From Oscillospiraceae bacterium (GTDB lineage: Bacteria > Bacillota > Clostridia > Oscillospirales > Ruminococcaceae), in the NCBI GenBank assembly GCA_017528675.1, contig JAFXOO010000520.1:1-8834 (forward strand): DNA of 8,834 nucleotides, read 5' to 3'. Shown here in pieces: positions 1-5,478 of the stretch (within the stretch, counting starts at the first letter, position 1; each line of letters begins with the position of its first letter). The notes below the pieces were generated by a model, which saw only the letters and a program-made list of their open reading frames with translations, was not told where the DNA came from and did not search any database. A program made the translations under genes and the position numbers.

Positions 1-551
1 ACCTTTCTCATCTCACCGGAGGGCAGACGGATCAGTGCGAAGCCGTTCTCCTTACCCATGAGCTGAGCCATGTTACCAGCGGATCTTACGAGCTGAGCGC
101 CCTTGCCGGGATACAGCTCAATGGCATGGATGAAGGTACCAACCGGGATGTCCTCGAGCTTGAGGGCGTTACCAGGCTTGATATCTGCATCGGAACCAGC
201 GCGAACAACATCGCCGACCTTCAGGCCGTGAGGAGCGAGGATGTATCTCTTCTCGCCGTCCTCGTACTGTACGAGTGCGATGAATGCGCTTCTGTTCGGA
301 TCGTACTCAAGGGTCTGAACGGTAGCGTTCATAGCTTCCTTGTCACGCTTGAAATCAATGATACGGTACTTTCTTCTGTTGCCGCCGCCTCTGTGGCGAA
401 CCGTAATGCGGCCATAACTGTTGCGGCCGCTCTTCTTCTTCAGCGGCTCGAGCAGGCTCTTCTCCGGGCCTTCCTTGGACAGTACAGAGTAATCTGTAAC
501 AGTCATCTGGCGGCGGGAGGGAGAGGTAGGCTTGTAGCTCTTGATTGCCAT
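1..551 (-). CDS. rplB: 50S ribosomal protein L2 (uL2), 3' end outside the window
   Basis: L2 is a primary 23S rRNA-binding protein of the large subunit, needed for subunit association and peptidyl transfer. Reading down from the ATG at 549-551, 183 codons are visible (the family is usually about 275 aa), so the C-terminal third with the conserved peptidyl-transferase-centre histidine is outside the window. The N-terminus MAIKSYKPTSPSRR, the RHRGGGNRRKYRIIDFKR block at residues 52-69 and the GDVV/PVGTFIHAIE RNA-binding fold are typical of L2. An AGGAG site lies at 563-567, 11 nt before the start. The gene follows rplW after 66 nt and is the fifth gene of the S10 operon. The identification is secure. 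Confidence 0.97.
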   Translation of the reverse strand, partial: MAIKSYKPTSPSRRQMTVTDYSVLSKEGPEKSLLEPLKKKSGRNSYGRITVRHRGGGNRRKYRIIDFKRDKEAMNATVQTLEYDPNRSAFIALVQYEDGEKRYILAPHGLKVGDVVRAGSDADIKPGNALKLEDIPVGTFIHAIELYPGKGAQLVRSAGNMAQLMGKENGFALIRLPSGEMRK

Positions 552-617
552 TTATCTTTCAACTCCTAAACATGTTATTATCGGGAACATGATTCCCATA
601 CCTGAATGGGACTTTAA
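552..617 (-). other. rplW-rplB spacer with overlapping hairpins
   Basis: This 66-nt intercistronic spacer holds the rplB ribosome binding site and several short inverted repeats that cannot all form at once. GGGAA/TTCCC (583-587 with 593-597) and CCCAT/ATGGG (595-599 with 606-610) share bases 595-597. CATGTT/AACATG (571-576 with 586-591) overlaps the first and lies just upstream of the AGGAG. The pairing is seen directly; any effect on rplB translation is inference. Confidence 0.4.
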
Positions 618-950
618 TTAGAACATACCCTCGAAGAACTCGATGGTACCTCTCTTCTTGTCACCCTTCTTGGTGCCCTTAGCATTTGCCGGCTCCGGAT
701 TAACGGTAACGATCGCCTTCTTGTAGGAAGCGGTCTTGCCGACGAATCTGCCCATTCTCTTCTGCTTGCCGTCGCAGTTCACGGTGTTCACCTTGGTGAC
801 CTCAACGTTGAACAGCTCCTCAACGGCCTGCTTGATCTCCAGCTTGTTAGCATCCCTTGCAACCTCAAAGGTGTACTTGTTCAGCGGCAGATTATCGGTT
901 GCCTGCTCGGTGATGATCGGGCGGATGATGATGTCCTGTGCTGCCTTCAT
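618..950 (-). CDS. rplW: 50S ribosomal protein L23 (uL23)
   Basis: L23 binds 23S rRNA domain III at the peptide exit tunnel and forms the docking site for trigger factor and SRP. The 110-aa product has the family landmarks: N-terminal QDIIIRPIITE, NKYTFEVARDANKLEIKQAVEELF (residues 24-47), then the VTKVNTVN strand, and the GRFVGKTASYKKAIVTV hairpin near residues 67-83. It is somewhat longer than the usual 95-100 aa because of a Lys/Gly-rich insert (about residues 87-100) before the last strand. The start ATG overlaps the rplD stop by one base (TAATG), so translation is probably coupled. An AGGAGG lies inside the end of rplD at 961-966, 10 nt before the start. Confidence 0.97.
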   Translation of the reverse strand: MKAAQDIIIRPIITEQATDNLPLNKYTFEVARDANKLEIKQAVEELFNVEVTKVNTVNCDGKQKRMGRFVGKTASYKKAIVTVNPEPANAKGTKKGDKKRGTIEFFEGMF

Positions 951-1573
951 TATCTGTACACCTCCTCGATCTTTGCAATTGCATTCTTCGGAGCAATGAA
1001 CTTGCCGCCGTTGAGAATGTCATATACATTCAGCGTGCCGACTGTTGCAGTCTTGACACCGGGGATGTTGGCTGCGCTTCTGTATACCTTCGGCTCAGCC
1101 TCAGCGGTAACGATCAGTGCCTTCTTCTCAACGCCCAATGCATTGAGCATAGCAGCGATCTTCTTGGTCTTGAACTCATCCATGGTCAGGGTATCGAGAA
1201 CGATCAGGTTACCCTCCTGTACCTTGGAAGAAAGTGCGGACTTCATAGCCAGTCTGCGAACCTTCTTGTTCAGTGTATATCTGTAGCTTCTCGGCTTCGG
1301 ACCGATTGCAACGCCGCCGTGTGTCCACTGCGGTGCTCTTGTGGAGCCCTGTCTTGCGTGACCTGTACCCTTCTGTCTCCACGGCTTCTTGCCGCCGCCA
1401 CGAACCTCGGTACGGGTCAGCGTGGACTGTGTGCCCTGGCGCTGGTTAGCAAGGTAGTTCAGAACTACAGCATGCATCACGGAAACATTCGGCTCGATGC
1501 CAAAGATCGCATCGTTCAGCTCAGTCTCGGAGACTGCGCTGCCGGCCATATCATAAACTTTAACTGTTGCCAT
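950..1573 (-). CDS. rplD: 50S ribosomal protein L4 (uL4)
   Basis: L4 is an early-assembly 23S rRNA-binding protein whose extended loop lines the exit-tunnel constriction. The 207-aa length is normal. The loop is visible at about residues 53-97 with the signature RGGGKKPWRQKGTGHARQG, followed by the conserved globular segment KVRRLAMKSALSSK (104-117). A strong AAAGGAGG at 1582-1589 lies 8 nt before the ATG, in the short gap after rplC. In Escherichia coli L4 also represses its own S10 operon through the mRNA leader. That is relevant here because the leader upstream of rpsJ contains an attenuator-like structure, but whether L4 is the effector in this organism is inference. Confidence 0.97.
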   Translation of the reverse strand: MATVKVYDMAGSAVSETELNDAIFGIEPNVSVMHAVVLNYLANQRQGTQSTLTRTEVRGGGKKPWRQKGTGHARQGSTRAPQWTHGGVAIGPKPRSYRYTLNKKVRRLAMKSALSSKVQEGNLIVLDTLTMDEFKTKKIAAMLNALGVEKKALIVTAEAEPKVYRSAANIPGVKTATVGTLNVYDILNGGKFIAPKNAIAKIEEVYR

Positions 1574-1591
1574 TGACGTTTCCTCCTTTCC

Positions 1592-2221
1592 TTACGCCTT
1601 CACACTGTCAACGATAGTTACAATGCCGCCCTTCGGGCCCGGGATCGCACCCTTGATGGCGATCAGGTTGTTCTCAGCGTCAACCTTGACGATCTCCAGA
1701 TTCTGAACGGTAACCTTCTCGGCACCCATCTGGCCAGCCATGCCCTTGCCCTTATAGATACGGGACGGAGAGGAGCATGCGCCCATGGAACCTGCCTGTC
1801 TGTGAACAGGGCCAGTACCGTGAGTTTCCTTCAGTCTGTGCTGGTTGTGACGCTTGATCGGACCCTGGTAACCCTTACCCTTGCTGGTACCGGAGACATC
1901 CACGATGTCGCCTGCTGCAAAGGTGTCTGCCTTAATCAGGCTGCCTGCTTCCAGGTCGCAGTTCTCAAACTTGAACTCCTTGAGAGCCTTCTTGTAGCCT
2001 GCGTTAGCCTTGTCGAAGTGACCCTTCATCGGCTTGTTGACTCTGGTTGCCTTCTTGTCACCGAAGCCGAGCTGAACTGCCGCATAACCGTCGTTCTCTA
2101 CAGTCTTGACCTGTACAACGGCGCAGGGACCAGCCTCTACAACGGTAACCGGGATTACCTTGCCGTTTTCATCAAAGATCTGCGTCATGCCGATCTTCTT
2201 GGCGATAATACCTTTTTGCAT
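1592..2221 (-). CDS. rplC: 50S ribosomal protein L3 (uL3)
   Basis: L3 binds the 3' part of 23S rRNA and reaches toward the peptidyl-transferase centre. The 209-aa product starts MQKGIIAKKIGMTQIFDENG, the canonical bacterial L3 N-terminus, and contains the central signature SKGKGYQGPIKRHNQHR (113-129) followed by THGTGPVHRQAGSMGA (133-148). The start at 2219-2221 is preceded by AAGGAGG (2229-2235) at 7 nt. An in-frame GTG 69 nt upstream is open but lies within the structured spacer, has no comparable ribosome site and would add a non-conserved extension, so it was not used. The 147-nt gap from rpsJ is unusually long for this operon. Confidence 0.97.
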   Translation of the reverse strand: MQKGIIAKKIGMTQIFDENGKVIPVTVVEAGPCAVVQVKTVENDGYAAVQLGFGDKKATRVNKPMKGHFDKANAGYKKALKEFKFENCDLEAGSLIKADTFAAGDIVDVSGTSKGKGYQGPIKRHNQHRLKETHGTGPVHRQAGSMGACSSPSRIYKGKGMAGQMGAEKVTVQNLEIVKVDAENNLIAIKGAIPGPKGGIVTIVDSVKA

Positions 2222-2368
2222 TGTGTTTCCTCCTTGTTTGGTTATTGGTCGGAAATCCGACTTGACCAGGCCATTGGTCAGTGCCCTCACGGCTCCTGAC
2301 GTGACCGGGATTCAATCGCACCTCCCACTTTGCATCCGGGAAGTGCCTGCCGCAGCTCGTGATGAAGC
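2222..2368 (-). other. Structured rpsJ-rplC intercistronic region
   Basis: This 147-nt non-coding spacer has, in transcript order: a long imperfect stem of the GTG..CCC..TCACG / CGTGA.GGG.CAC type (about 2279-2319), a perfect 6-bp hairpin TGACCA/TGGTCA with a 6-nt loop (2263-2280), and a GTCGG/CCGAC hairpin with a 4-nt loop (about 2247-2261) ending just before the rplC AAGGAGG. No U-tract follows any of them, so they are not intrinsic terminators. They may control rplC translation or mRNA processing; this is inference. Confidence 0.45.
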
Positions 2369-2683
2369 TTACTTAGCCTCCATTACGATGTCCACACCTG
2401 CGGGGAGCTCGAGCTTCTGGAGTGTCTCCATGGTCTTGGGAGTGGGACGGAGAACATCAATCAGACGCTTGTGGGTACGCTGCTCAAACTGCTCACGGCT
2501 GTCCTTGTACTTGTGTACGGCTCTCAGGATTGTTACGATTTCCTTTTCAGTGGGGAGCGGGATCGGACCGGATACAGATGCGCCGCTTCTCTTGGCTGCC
2601 TCAACAATCTTTGCTGCCGCAGAATCCACAGTTGCGTGCTCATAGCCCTTGATCTTGATTCTGATCTTTTCGCTTACTGCCAT
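2369..2683 (-). CDS. rpsJ: 30S ribosomal protein S10 (uS10)
   Basis: S10 is a small-subunit head protein and, as NusE, part of the transcription antitermination complex. The 104-aa product starting MAVSEKIRIKIKGYEHATVD is full length. It has GPIPLPTEKEIVTILRAVHKYKDSREQFE (39-67) and RTHKRLIDVLRPTPKTMETL (69-88), the hallmark blocks of the family. The open frame continues upstream to 2890, but that extension is leader RNA, not protein: the conserved N-terminus begins at 2681-2683 and an AAGGAGG lies at 2696-2702, 12 nt before it. This is the first gene of the S10 operon, expressed from the promoter near 3017-3045 through a long leader. Confidence 0.97.
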   Translation of the reverse strand: MAVSEKIRIKIKGYEHATVDSAAAKIVEAAKRSGASVSGPIPLPTEKEIVTILRAVHKYKDSREQFEQRTHKRLIDVLRPTPKTMETLQKLELPAGVDIVMEAK

Positions 2684-2773
2684 TACTTTCTTTCGCCTCC
2701 TTGAGTGGTCTGGAGGGCGTTTTCCAGGATTGCTGCTGTCACACCCAGCCGGGTGTTTCATCCCCTCTATGCC

Positions 2774-2805
2774 AAAAAACCGAAATCCTTGCATCTGGAT
2801 TCCGG
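2774..2805 (-). terminator. Intrinsic terminator inside the S10 leader
   Basis: On the minus strand a 9-bp stem CCGGAATCC / GGATTTCGG (one G-U pair, 8-nt loop) is followed at once by six T residues (2774-2779). It lies about 90 nt before the rpsJ start and downstream of the operon promoter. It would therefore cut off the whole operon unless it is prevented from forming, which points to conditional termination. Confidence 0.7.
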
Positions 2806-2851
2806 GCATAGTGCAGACATGTACACTGACAGCACAGTCACCCCGTCGTAA

Positions 2852-2859
2852 CCCGGAAT
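2852..2859 (-). promoter_or_regulatory. Candidate antiterminator strand in the S10 leader
   Basis: The transcript bases ATTCCGGG here are a perfect 8-nt complement to CCCGGAAT at 2799-2806, which overlaps the 5' arm of the leader terminator. Pairing of the two, closing a 45-nt loop, would block the terminator stem. The complementarity is read directly; function is inferred. Confidence 0.5.
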
Positions 2860-3016
2860 GAGCCTTCCTGCTTAAGGCTGTCAATTGCACATACTGTGTC
2901 AGCTATCCTTGTCGCCCGGTTTAAAATCGGACATACTCCGTGAAAATTCCCCGACATACCGCCGGCAACCTTTCACTTCATCGCATATCGTGTCCAGCCT
3001 GAGCTGAACCTTATAC

Positions 3017-3045
3017 AGTATACCACACTTTCTATATAATGTCAA
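3017..3045 (-). promoter_or_regulatory. Vegetative promoter of the S10 operon
   Basis: On the minus strand TTGACA (3040-3045) and TATACT (3017-3022) are separated by exactly 17 bp, a near-perfect housekeeping-sigma promoter. Transcription would start near 3010 and run toward rpsJ. Confidence 0.8.
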
Positions 3046-3148
3046 GAGTTCCGGAGCCATTTCACGTCCGAAAATGTAAACTTTTTATGAACAACTGCAT
3101 TTTATCAGTTCTGACGAATTTTTCGGTTGCATTTGTGCAGTATGACGG

Positions 3149-3175
3149 GCGGCAGCGGTGCTGTTCCGCTGCCGC
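3149..3175 (-). terminator. GC-rich hairpin after the membrane-protein gene
   Basis: A perfect 10-bp inverted repeat (3149-3158 with 3166-3175, 7-nt loop) begins 7 nt beyond the stop codon of the preceding minus-strand gene. It lacks a clear U-tract, so it may be a weak or factor-assisted terminator, or an mRNA 3'-end stabiliser, separating this unit from the S10 promoter. The rest of 3046-3148 holds only short inverted repeats and no gene. Confidence 0.45.
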
Positions 3176-3181
3176 TCCTCC

Positions 3182-3619
3182 TCACATCTTTCCTTTATAA
3201 TAGAAGAATGAACCGAATACGGCAAGTGCAAACACTTGCAGTACACAGAACAGCGTCAGGCTGACAGTTATGCTGAAAAAGGCACTCACAATGATACCGA
3301 GATAGAGCGCCACGAGCAGAATCAGACATGCCGCGCGGCTGGTTTCTCTGCTGATTGCCTGATTCCGTTCATCTGTCGCCTTGATGTACTGCTCCCGCAG
3401 CTTGTCCTCATTTTTCAGCAGCACCGTCATTCTTGCTGCAACAAATGCTCCGATGAGGATTCCGGAGACCAGCACACCCGCCAGCAGCCCCCGTGCATAC
3501 TCCGTGACCTCGCCTGCCAGGCTTCTGATCAGCCATGTGCTACTCGGTGCCGCAAGGCACATACAGATCGCCAGTCTCTGGCGGAATGTCAGTTTTTTGC
3601 GATATTCTTCCATTGTCAT
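3182..3619 (-). CDS. Small four-helix integral membrane protein, function unknown
   Basis: The 145-aa product has four predicted membrane segments at about residues 14-34, 45-68, 96-117 and 119-141. A charged cytoplasmic-type linker (about 69-95) contains KATDERNQ. The overall plan, two helix pairs around a DER-containing linker, recalls the DUF2178-like membrane proteins that are often found next to small XRE regulators, but the family assignment is only a resemblance. The ATG at 3617-3619 was chosen because AAGGAG (3628-3633) lies 8 nt upstream. A GTG at 3628 overlaps that site, and another ATG at 3613 is possible. It is cotranscribed with the HTH gene, whose stop codon overlaps its ribosome site (TAAGGAG). 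A role in envelope sensing, or as a partner of the repressor, is inference. Confidence 0.8.
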   Translation of the reverse strand: MTMEEYRKKLTFRQRLAICMCLAAPSSTWLIRSLAGEVTEYARGLLAGVLVSGILIGAFVAARMTVLLKNEDKLREQYIKATDERNQAISRETSRAACLILLVALYLGIIVSAFFSITVSLTLFCVLQVFALAVFGSFFYYKGKM

Positions 3620-3631
3620 AGTAATCACTCC

Positions 3632-3838
3632 TTATAAATTCTCATCGCCTTCAAAGACAAACAGCTCCTCAATCGTGATCCCGAAGAATTGCGCTGCCTT
3701 ATGAGCGAGCGTCAGAGAAGCATTGTACTTCCCGTTTTCCAGTGAAATGATGGTCTGCCTTGTGACCCGTAGTGCATCCGCAAGCTCCTGCTGTGTGACC
3801 TTACGGGCCTTGCGCAGCTCCTGGATCCTGTTCTGCAA
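3632..3838 (-). CDS. Small XRE/Cro-type helix-turn-helix transcriptional regulator
   Basis: The 68-aa protein is essentially one HTH_3 (Cro/C1) domain. Helix 2 is TQQELADAL (15-23), and the recognition region VTRQTIISLENGKYNASL (25-42) carries the RQTIISLENG signature of the YozG-like Firmicute subgroup, followed by LAHKAAQFFGITIEELF. There is no sensor domain, as is usual in this subgroup. The start is a TTG at 3836-3838 with GGAGG (3846-3850) 7 nt upstream. An earlier in-frame TTG at 3853 would put the ribosome site inside the gene. It is the first gene of a two-gene unit with the membrane protein. Its promoter is interleaved with TGTAARG repeats, so it probably represses itself (inference). 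Confidence 0.9.
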   Translation of the reverse strand: MQNRIQELRKARKVTQQELADALRVTRQTIISLENGKYNASLTLAHKAAQFFGITIEELFVFEGDENL

Positions 3839-3842
3839 GTGC

Positions 3843-3850
3843 TCACCTCC
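3843..3850 (-). promoter_or_regulatory. Ribosome binding site that fixes the TTG start of the XRE regulator
   Basis: GGAGGTGA on the minus strand matches the 16S anti-Shine-Dalgarno over eight bases and sits a few nt before TTG (3836-3838). No ATG is available in frame at the correct distance, so the TTG start is favoured. Confidence 0.7.
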
Positions 3851-3860
3851 CAAATCAGTA

Positions 3861-3924
3861 TGTAAAGCTCACCTTACAATTTTAGTATAGCACACTTTAC
3901 ATCATTTGTCAAGTCCCCTTTACA
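3861..3924 (-). promoter_or_regulatory. Repeated TGTAARG boxes, candidate operators of the XRE regulator
   Basis: On the minus strand TGTAAAG occurs at 3918-3924 and 3895-3901 and TGTAAGG at 3872-3878, each exactly 23 bp from the next. A fourth box, TGTAAAG in the opposite orientation at 3861-3867, makes an imperfect palindrome with the third. The boxes lie just upstream of the -35, between -35 and -10, and just downstream of the -10, where a repressor would block transcription. The binding protein is inferred to be the adjacent HTH regulator. Confidence 0.5.
3884..3912 (-). promoter_or_regulatory. Promoter of the regulator/membrane-protein unit
   Basis: TTGACA (3907-3912), a 17-bp spacer and TATACT (3884-3889) on the minus strand form a near-consensus promoter about 45 nt before the TTG start. 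Confidence 0.8.
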
Positions 3925-3947
3925 TATTTTTTCTGATTTTCCCGCTA

Positions 3948-3976
3948 TTGACAAAATCCGCCGCATCTCTTATAAT
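3948..3976 (+). promoter_or_regulatory. Consensus promoter of the SGNH hydrolase gene
   Basis: TTGACA (3948-3953), 17 bp, then TATAAT (3971-3976): both hexamers are perfect matches to the housekeeping consensus. Initiation would be near 3983, about 30 nt before the ATG. It diverges from the regulator promoter, with the two -35 boxes 35 bp apart. Confidence 0.85.
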
Positions 3977-4012
3977 AATAGATAGAACCATCCAACGAAA
4001 GTGAGGTATACC

Positions 4013-4972
4013 ATGTCTGCTGTATATACTCAATGGACTGCCGTCTGGGGAAACGCCATCTCCATCCGCATGCGCCGTCCCGAAAACTACGGCCGTGACC
4101 TGACGCTGCGCTATCCCATCACCATGCTGCTCAGCGGCTCTGCCATCCGCATCACGCTCGATAATTTCTGCGGAACCGTCCCGGTGACCGTCAGCTACGT
4201 CACCATCGGCCGCATCGAGGAGGGCTCCACAGTCCGGCTCAGCTCCCTGCGCCGCCTGACGTTCAACGGCAAGGAGCAGGTCACGCTCCAGCCCGGTGAG
4301 CGTCTGCGGAGCGATCCCCTCCCCTACCGCATTGAACGTGGCGAGAAGCTTGCTGTCAGTCTGTATTTTGCGGATTTCACAGAGCTGCGCTCCGCAGTCA
4401 GCATTACGGGGCCGCTCTCCGGCGGCTATTTTGCAGTCGGAGATTATGCCGACTGTGCTGTGCTGCCGCAGGATCTGTCCAACAAGACGAATGTTTACTA
4501 CTTCCTGACGGATATTGAAGTCGAAACAGAGCAGAACGCCCGCACGATCATCTGCTACGGAGATTCCATTACTGCGCAGGCATGGCCGGATTATCTGATG
4601 CAGCGCCTTCTGAAGCAGGAAAACGGTCACACCGCAGCCGTCCGCAAGGCCGCAAGCGGCACCCGGATCCTGCGCCAGTATGACTGTATCACCTATGATT
4701 CCTACGGACTCAAAGGCAGCACCCGTTTCCCCCACGAGATCCCTGTCGCCGGTGCCGATGCCATCATCATCCAGCACGGCATCAACGACATCATCCATCC
4801 CGTCGGCACGGACACGAACCCGTTCCGGCCGTGGAGCGATCTGCCGACCGTGGACAATCTGATCGACGGTCTGCGGAAATACATCGGCTACGCCAAGGAC
4901 TGCGGCCTGAAGGTCTATCTCGGCACGCTGCTGCCCATCGAGGGCTGGCGTACCTATGCCCCCCTTCCGTGA
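4013..4972 (+). CDS. SGNH/GDSL-family hydrolase, 5' part of a frameshifted gene
   Basis: This frame encodes 319 aa. Residues 1 to about 170 form a beta-rich N-terminal domain (alternating strands such as AIRITLDNFCG and VPVTVSYVTIG) of the kind found before many SGNH esterase domains. The catalytic domain begins at ARTIICYGDSITAQ, with the nucleophile Ser185 in GDS (183-185), and continues to IIIQHGINDI (251-260), whose Asn258 is the block III oxyanion residue. There is no signal peptide, so the protein is probably cytoplasmic. The family hydrolyses ester or acetyl groups from sugars or lipids; the substrate is unknown. The ATG at 4013 was chosen because GAGG (4003-4006) lies 6 nt upstream; an in-frame GTG at 4001 would overlap that site. 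The frame ends at a TGA (4970-4972) just after a C6 run, before the catalytic Asp-His block. Confidence 0.85.
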   Translation: MSAVYTQWTAVWGNAISIRMRRPENYGRDLTLRYPITMLLSGSAIRITLDNFCGTVPVTVSYVTIGRIEEGSTVRLSSLRRLTFNGKEQVTLQPGERLRSDPLPYRIERGEKLAVSLYFADFTELRSAVSITGPLSGGYFAVGDYADCAVLPQDLSNKTNVYYFLTDIEVETEQNARTIICYGDSITAQAWPDYLMQRLLKQENGHTAAVRKAASGTRILRQYDCITYDSYGLKGSTRFPHEIPVAGADAIIIQHGINDIIHPVGTDTNPFRPWSDLPTVDNLIDGLRKYIGYAKDCGLKVYLGTLLPIEGWRTYAPLP

Positions 4973-5171
4973 GGCGCTTCGTTCGGAGCTGAACGAGTGG
5001 ATGCGTACCACCAAGGAGGTTGCCGGATGCATTGACTTTGATGAAGCCGTCCGGGATCCACGGCATCCGACCGCATTTGCACCGGGCTTTGACAGCGGCG
5101 ATCATCTCCATCCAAGCCAGAAGGCCTATCAGCATATGGCAGATATCATCCCAGAGAAACTGCTGCGCTAA
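4956..5171 (+). pseudogene. 3' part of the SGNH hydrolase, in the shifted frame
   Basis: This frame continues the same hydrolase: PFREALRSELNEWMR, then SGDHLHPSQKAY. The latter is SGNH block V, with the catalytic Asp and His of the DxxHP motif (about residues 363 and 366 of the restored protein). Removing one C from the C6 run near 4958-4963 joins it to the upstream frame as YAPFREAL and gives an intact protein of about 385 aa. The 5' fragment alone would lack Asp-His and should be inactive. It has no ribosome site of its own. The break may be a sequencing error, a phase-variable homopolymer or a true inactivating mutation. The sequence alone cannot decide. Confidence 0.8.
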
Positions 5172-5185
5172 AACATACTGATTGT

Positions 5186-5203
5186 ATACAAAACTGTATT
5201 TTT
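5186..5203 (+). terminator. Possible weak terminator after the hydrolase
   Basis: A short AT-rich hairpin ATACA/TGTAT (5186-5190 with 5195-5199) is followed by a T-run. The stem has only 5 bp, so termination would be weak. Confidence 0.3.
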
Positions 5204-5214
5204 ATGAAAATTGC

Positions 5215-5243
5215 TTGACAAACCGGTGGATTTGTGTTAGAAT
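5215..5243 (+). promoter_or_regulatory. Promoter of the tRNA pair
   Basis: TTGACA (5215-5220), a 17-bp spacer and TAGAAT (5238-5243) form a strong promoter about 35 nt before the first tRNA. Confidence 0.8.
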
Positions 5244-5277
5244 AGAAAAGCAGTCCGGTTGAGGCTGTAAGGAAAAT

Positions 5278-5364
5278 GCGAGTGTGCTGGAATTGGCAGA
5301 CAGGCTAGCTTGAGGTGCTAGTGTTGGAAACGACGTGTGGGTTCAAGTCCCGTCACTCGCACCA
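5278..5364 (+). tRNA. tRNA-Leu, anticodon GAG
   Basis: Class II tRNA. The acceptor stem is GCGAGTG/CACTCGC, followed by discriminator A and an encoded CCA (5362-5364). The anticodon stem is CTAGC/GCTAG around the loop TTGAGGT, giving anticodon GAG (reads CUC and CUU). The long variable arm TGTTGGAAACGACGT and the GGTTCAAGTCC T-arm are typical of leucine tRNA. A 17-nt gap separates it from the serine tRNA. Confidence 0.95.
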
Positions 5365-5381
5365 TTTTCCTTTTATAGTGT

Positions 5382-5470
5382 GGAAAGATGGCTGAGCTGG
5401 TCTAAGGCGCACGACTGGAAATCGTGTATGCGTTAATAGCGCATCGAGGGTTCGAATCCCTCTCTTTCCG
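5382..5470 (+). tRNA. tRNA-Ser, anticodon GGA
   Basis: Class II tRNA. The acceptor stem is GGAAAGA/TCTTTCC with discriminator G, as in serine tRNAs. The anticodon stem is CACGA/TCGTG around CTGGAAA, giving anticodon GGA (reads UCC and UCU). The long variable arm lies at about 5428-5447, followed by a GGGTTCGAATCCC T-arm. The 3' CCA is not encoded and would be added after transcription, unlike in the upstream tRNA-Leu. The pair is followed by a strong terminator. Confidence 0.95.
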
Positions 5471-5478
5471 TAGTATTG

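Larger units (their letters stand above)
2684..3010 (-). promoter_or_regulatory. Long structured 5' leader of the S10 operon (candidate attenuator)
   Basis: The transcript would begin about 7 nt after the TATACT box, giving a leader of roughly 325 nt. Successive stems are visible. One is a closing stem GTTGCCGG/CCGGGCGAC with a bulge (2962-2969 with 2911-2919) enclosing a CGGA/TCCG hairpin (2928-2940). Next is GCTG.CACA/TGTG.CAGC (about 2877-2903), then AGCCTT/AAGGCT (2861-2866 with 2874-2879), the terminator hairpin (2774-2805), and ACACCC/GGGTGT (2741-2756). The segment ATTCCGGG (2852-2859) is exactly complementary to CCCGGAAT (2799-2806) in the terminator's 5' arm, giving mutually exclusive folds. 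By analogy with E. coli, L4 is the obvious candidate effector. No coding sequence is seen in this stretch. Confidence 0.6.

Noticed and set aside
938..1576. 212-codon plus-strand frame opposite rplD
   Set aside because: It is antisense to a highly conserved ribosomal protein gene and has no family features.
2856..2884. Second S10 promoter starting from TTGACA at 2879-2884
   Set aside because: No -10-like hexamer is found at the right distance; the position holds leader hairpin sequence.
2684..2890. In-frame N-terminal extension of S10
   Set aside because: S10 is about 104 aa and begins MAVSEKIRIK; the extension covers the terminator and leader hairpins.
3115..3125. CGAATTTTTCG as a terminator
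   Set aside because: The stem is only 4 bp with its T-run in the loop, so it is not a functional intrinsic terminator.
4956..4972. Programmed ribosomal frameshift in the hydrolase
   Set aside because: The C6 run lacks a clear slippery heptamer or a prfB-like CTT-TGA context with an upstream ribosome-like site; an indel in a homopolymer is simpler.
3920..5032. 370-codon open frame on the minus strand
   Set aside because: It is a shadow of the SGNH hydrolase gene, has no ribosome site or recognisable domain, and covers the divergent promoter.
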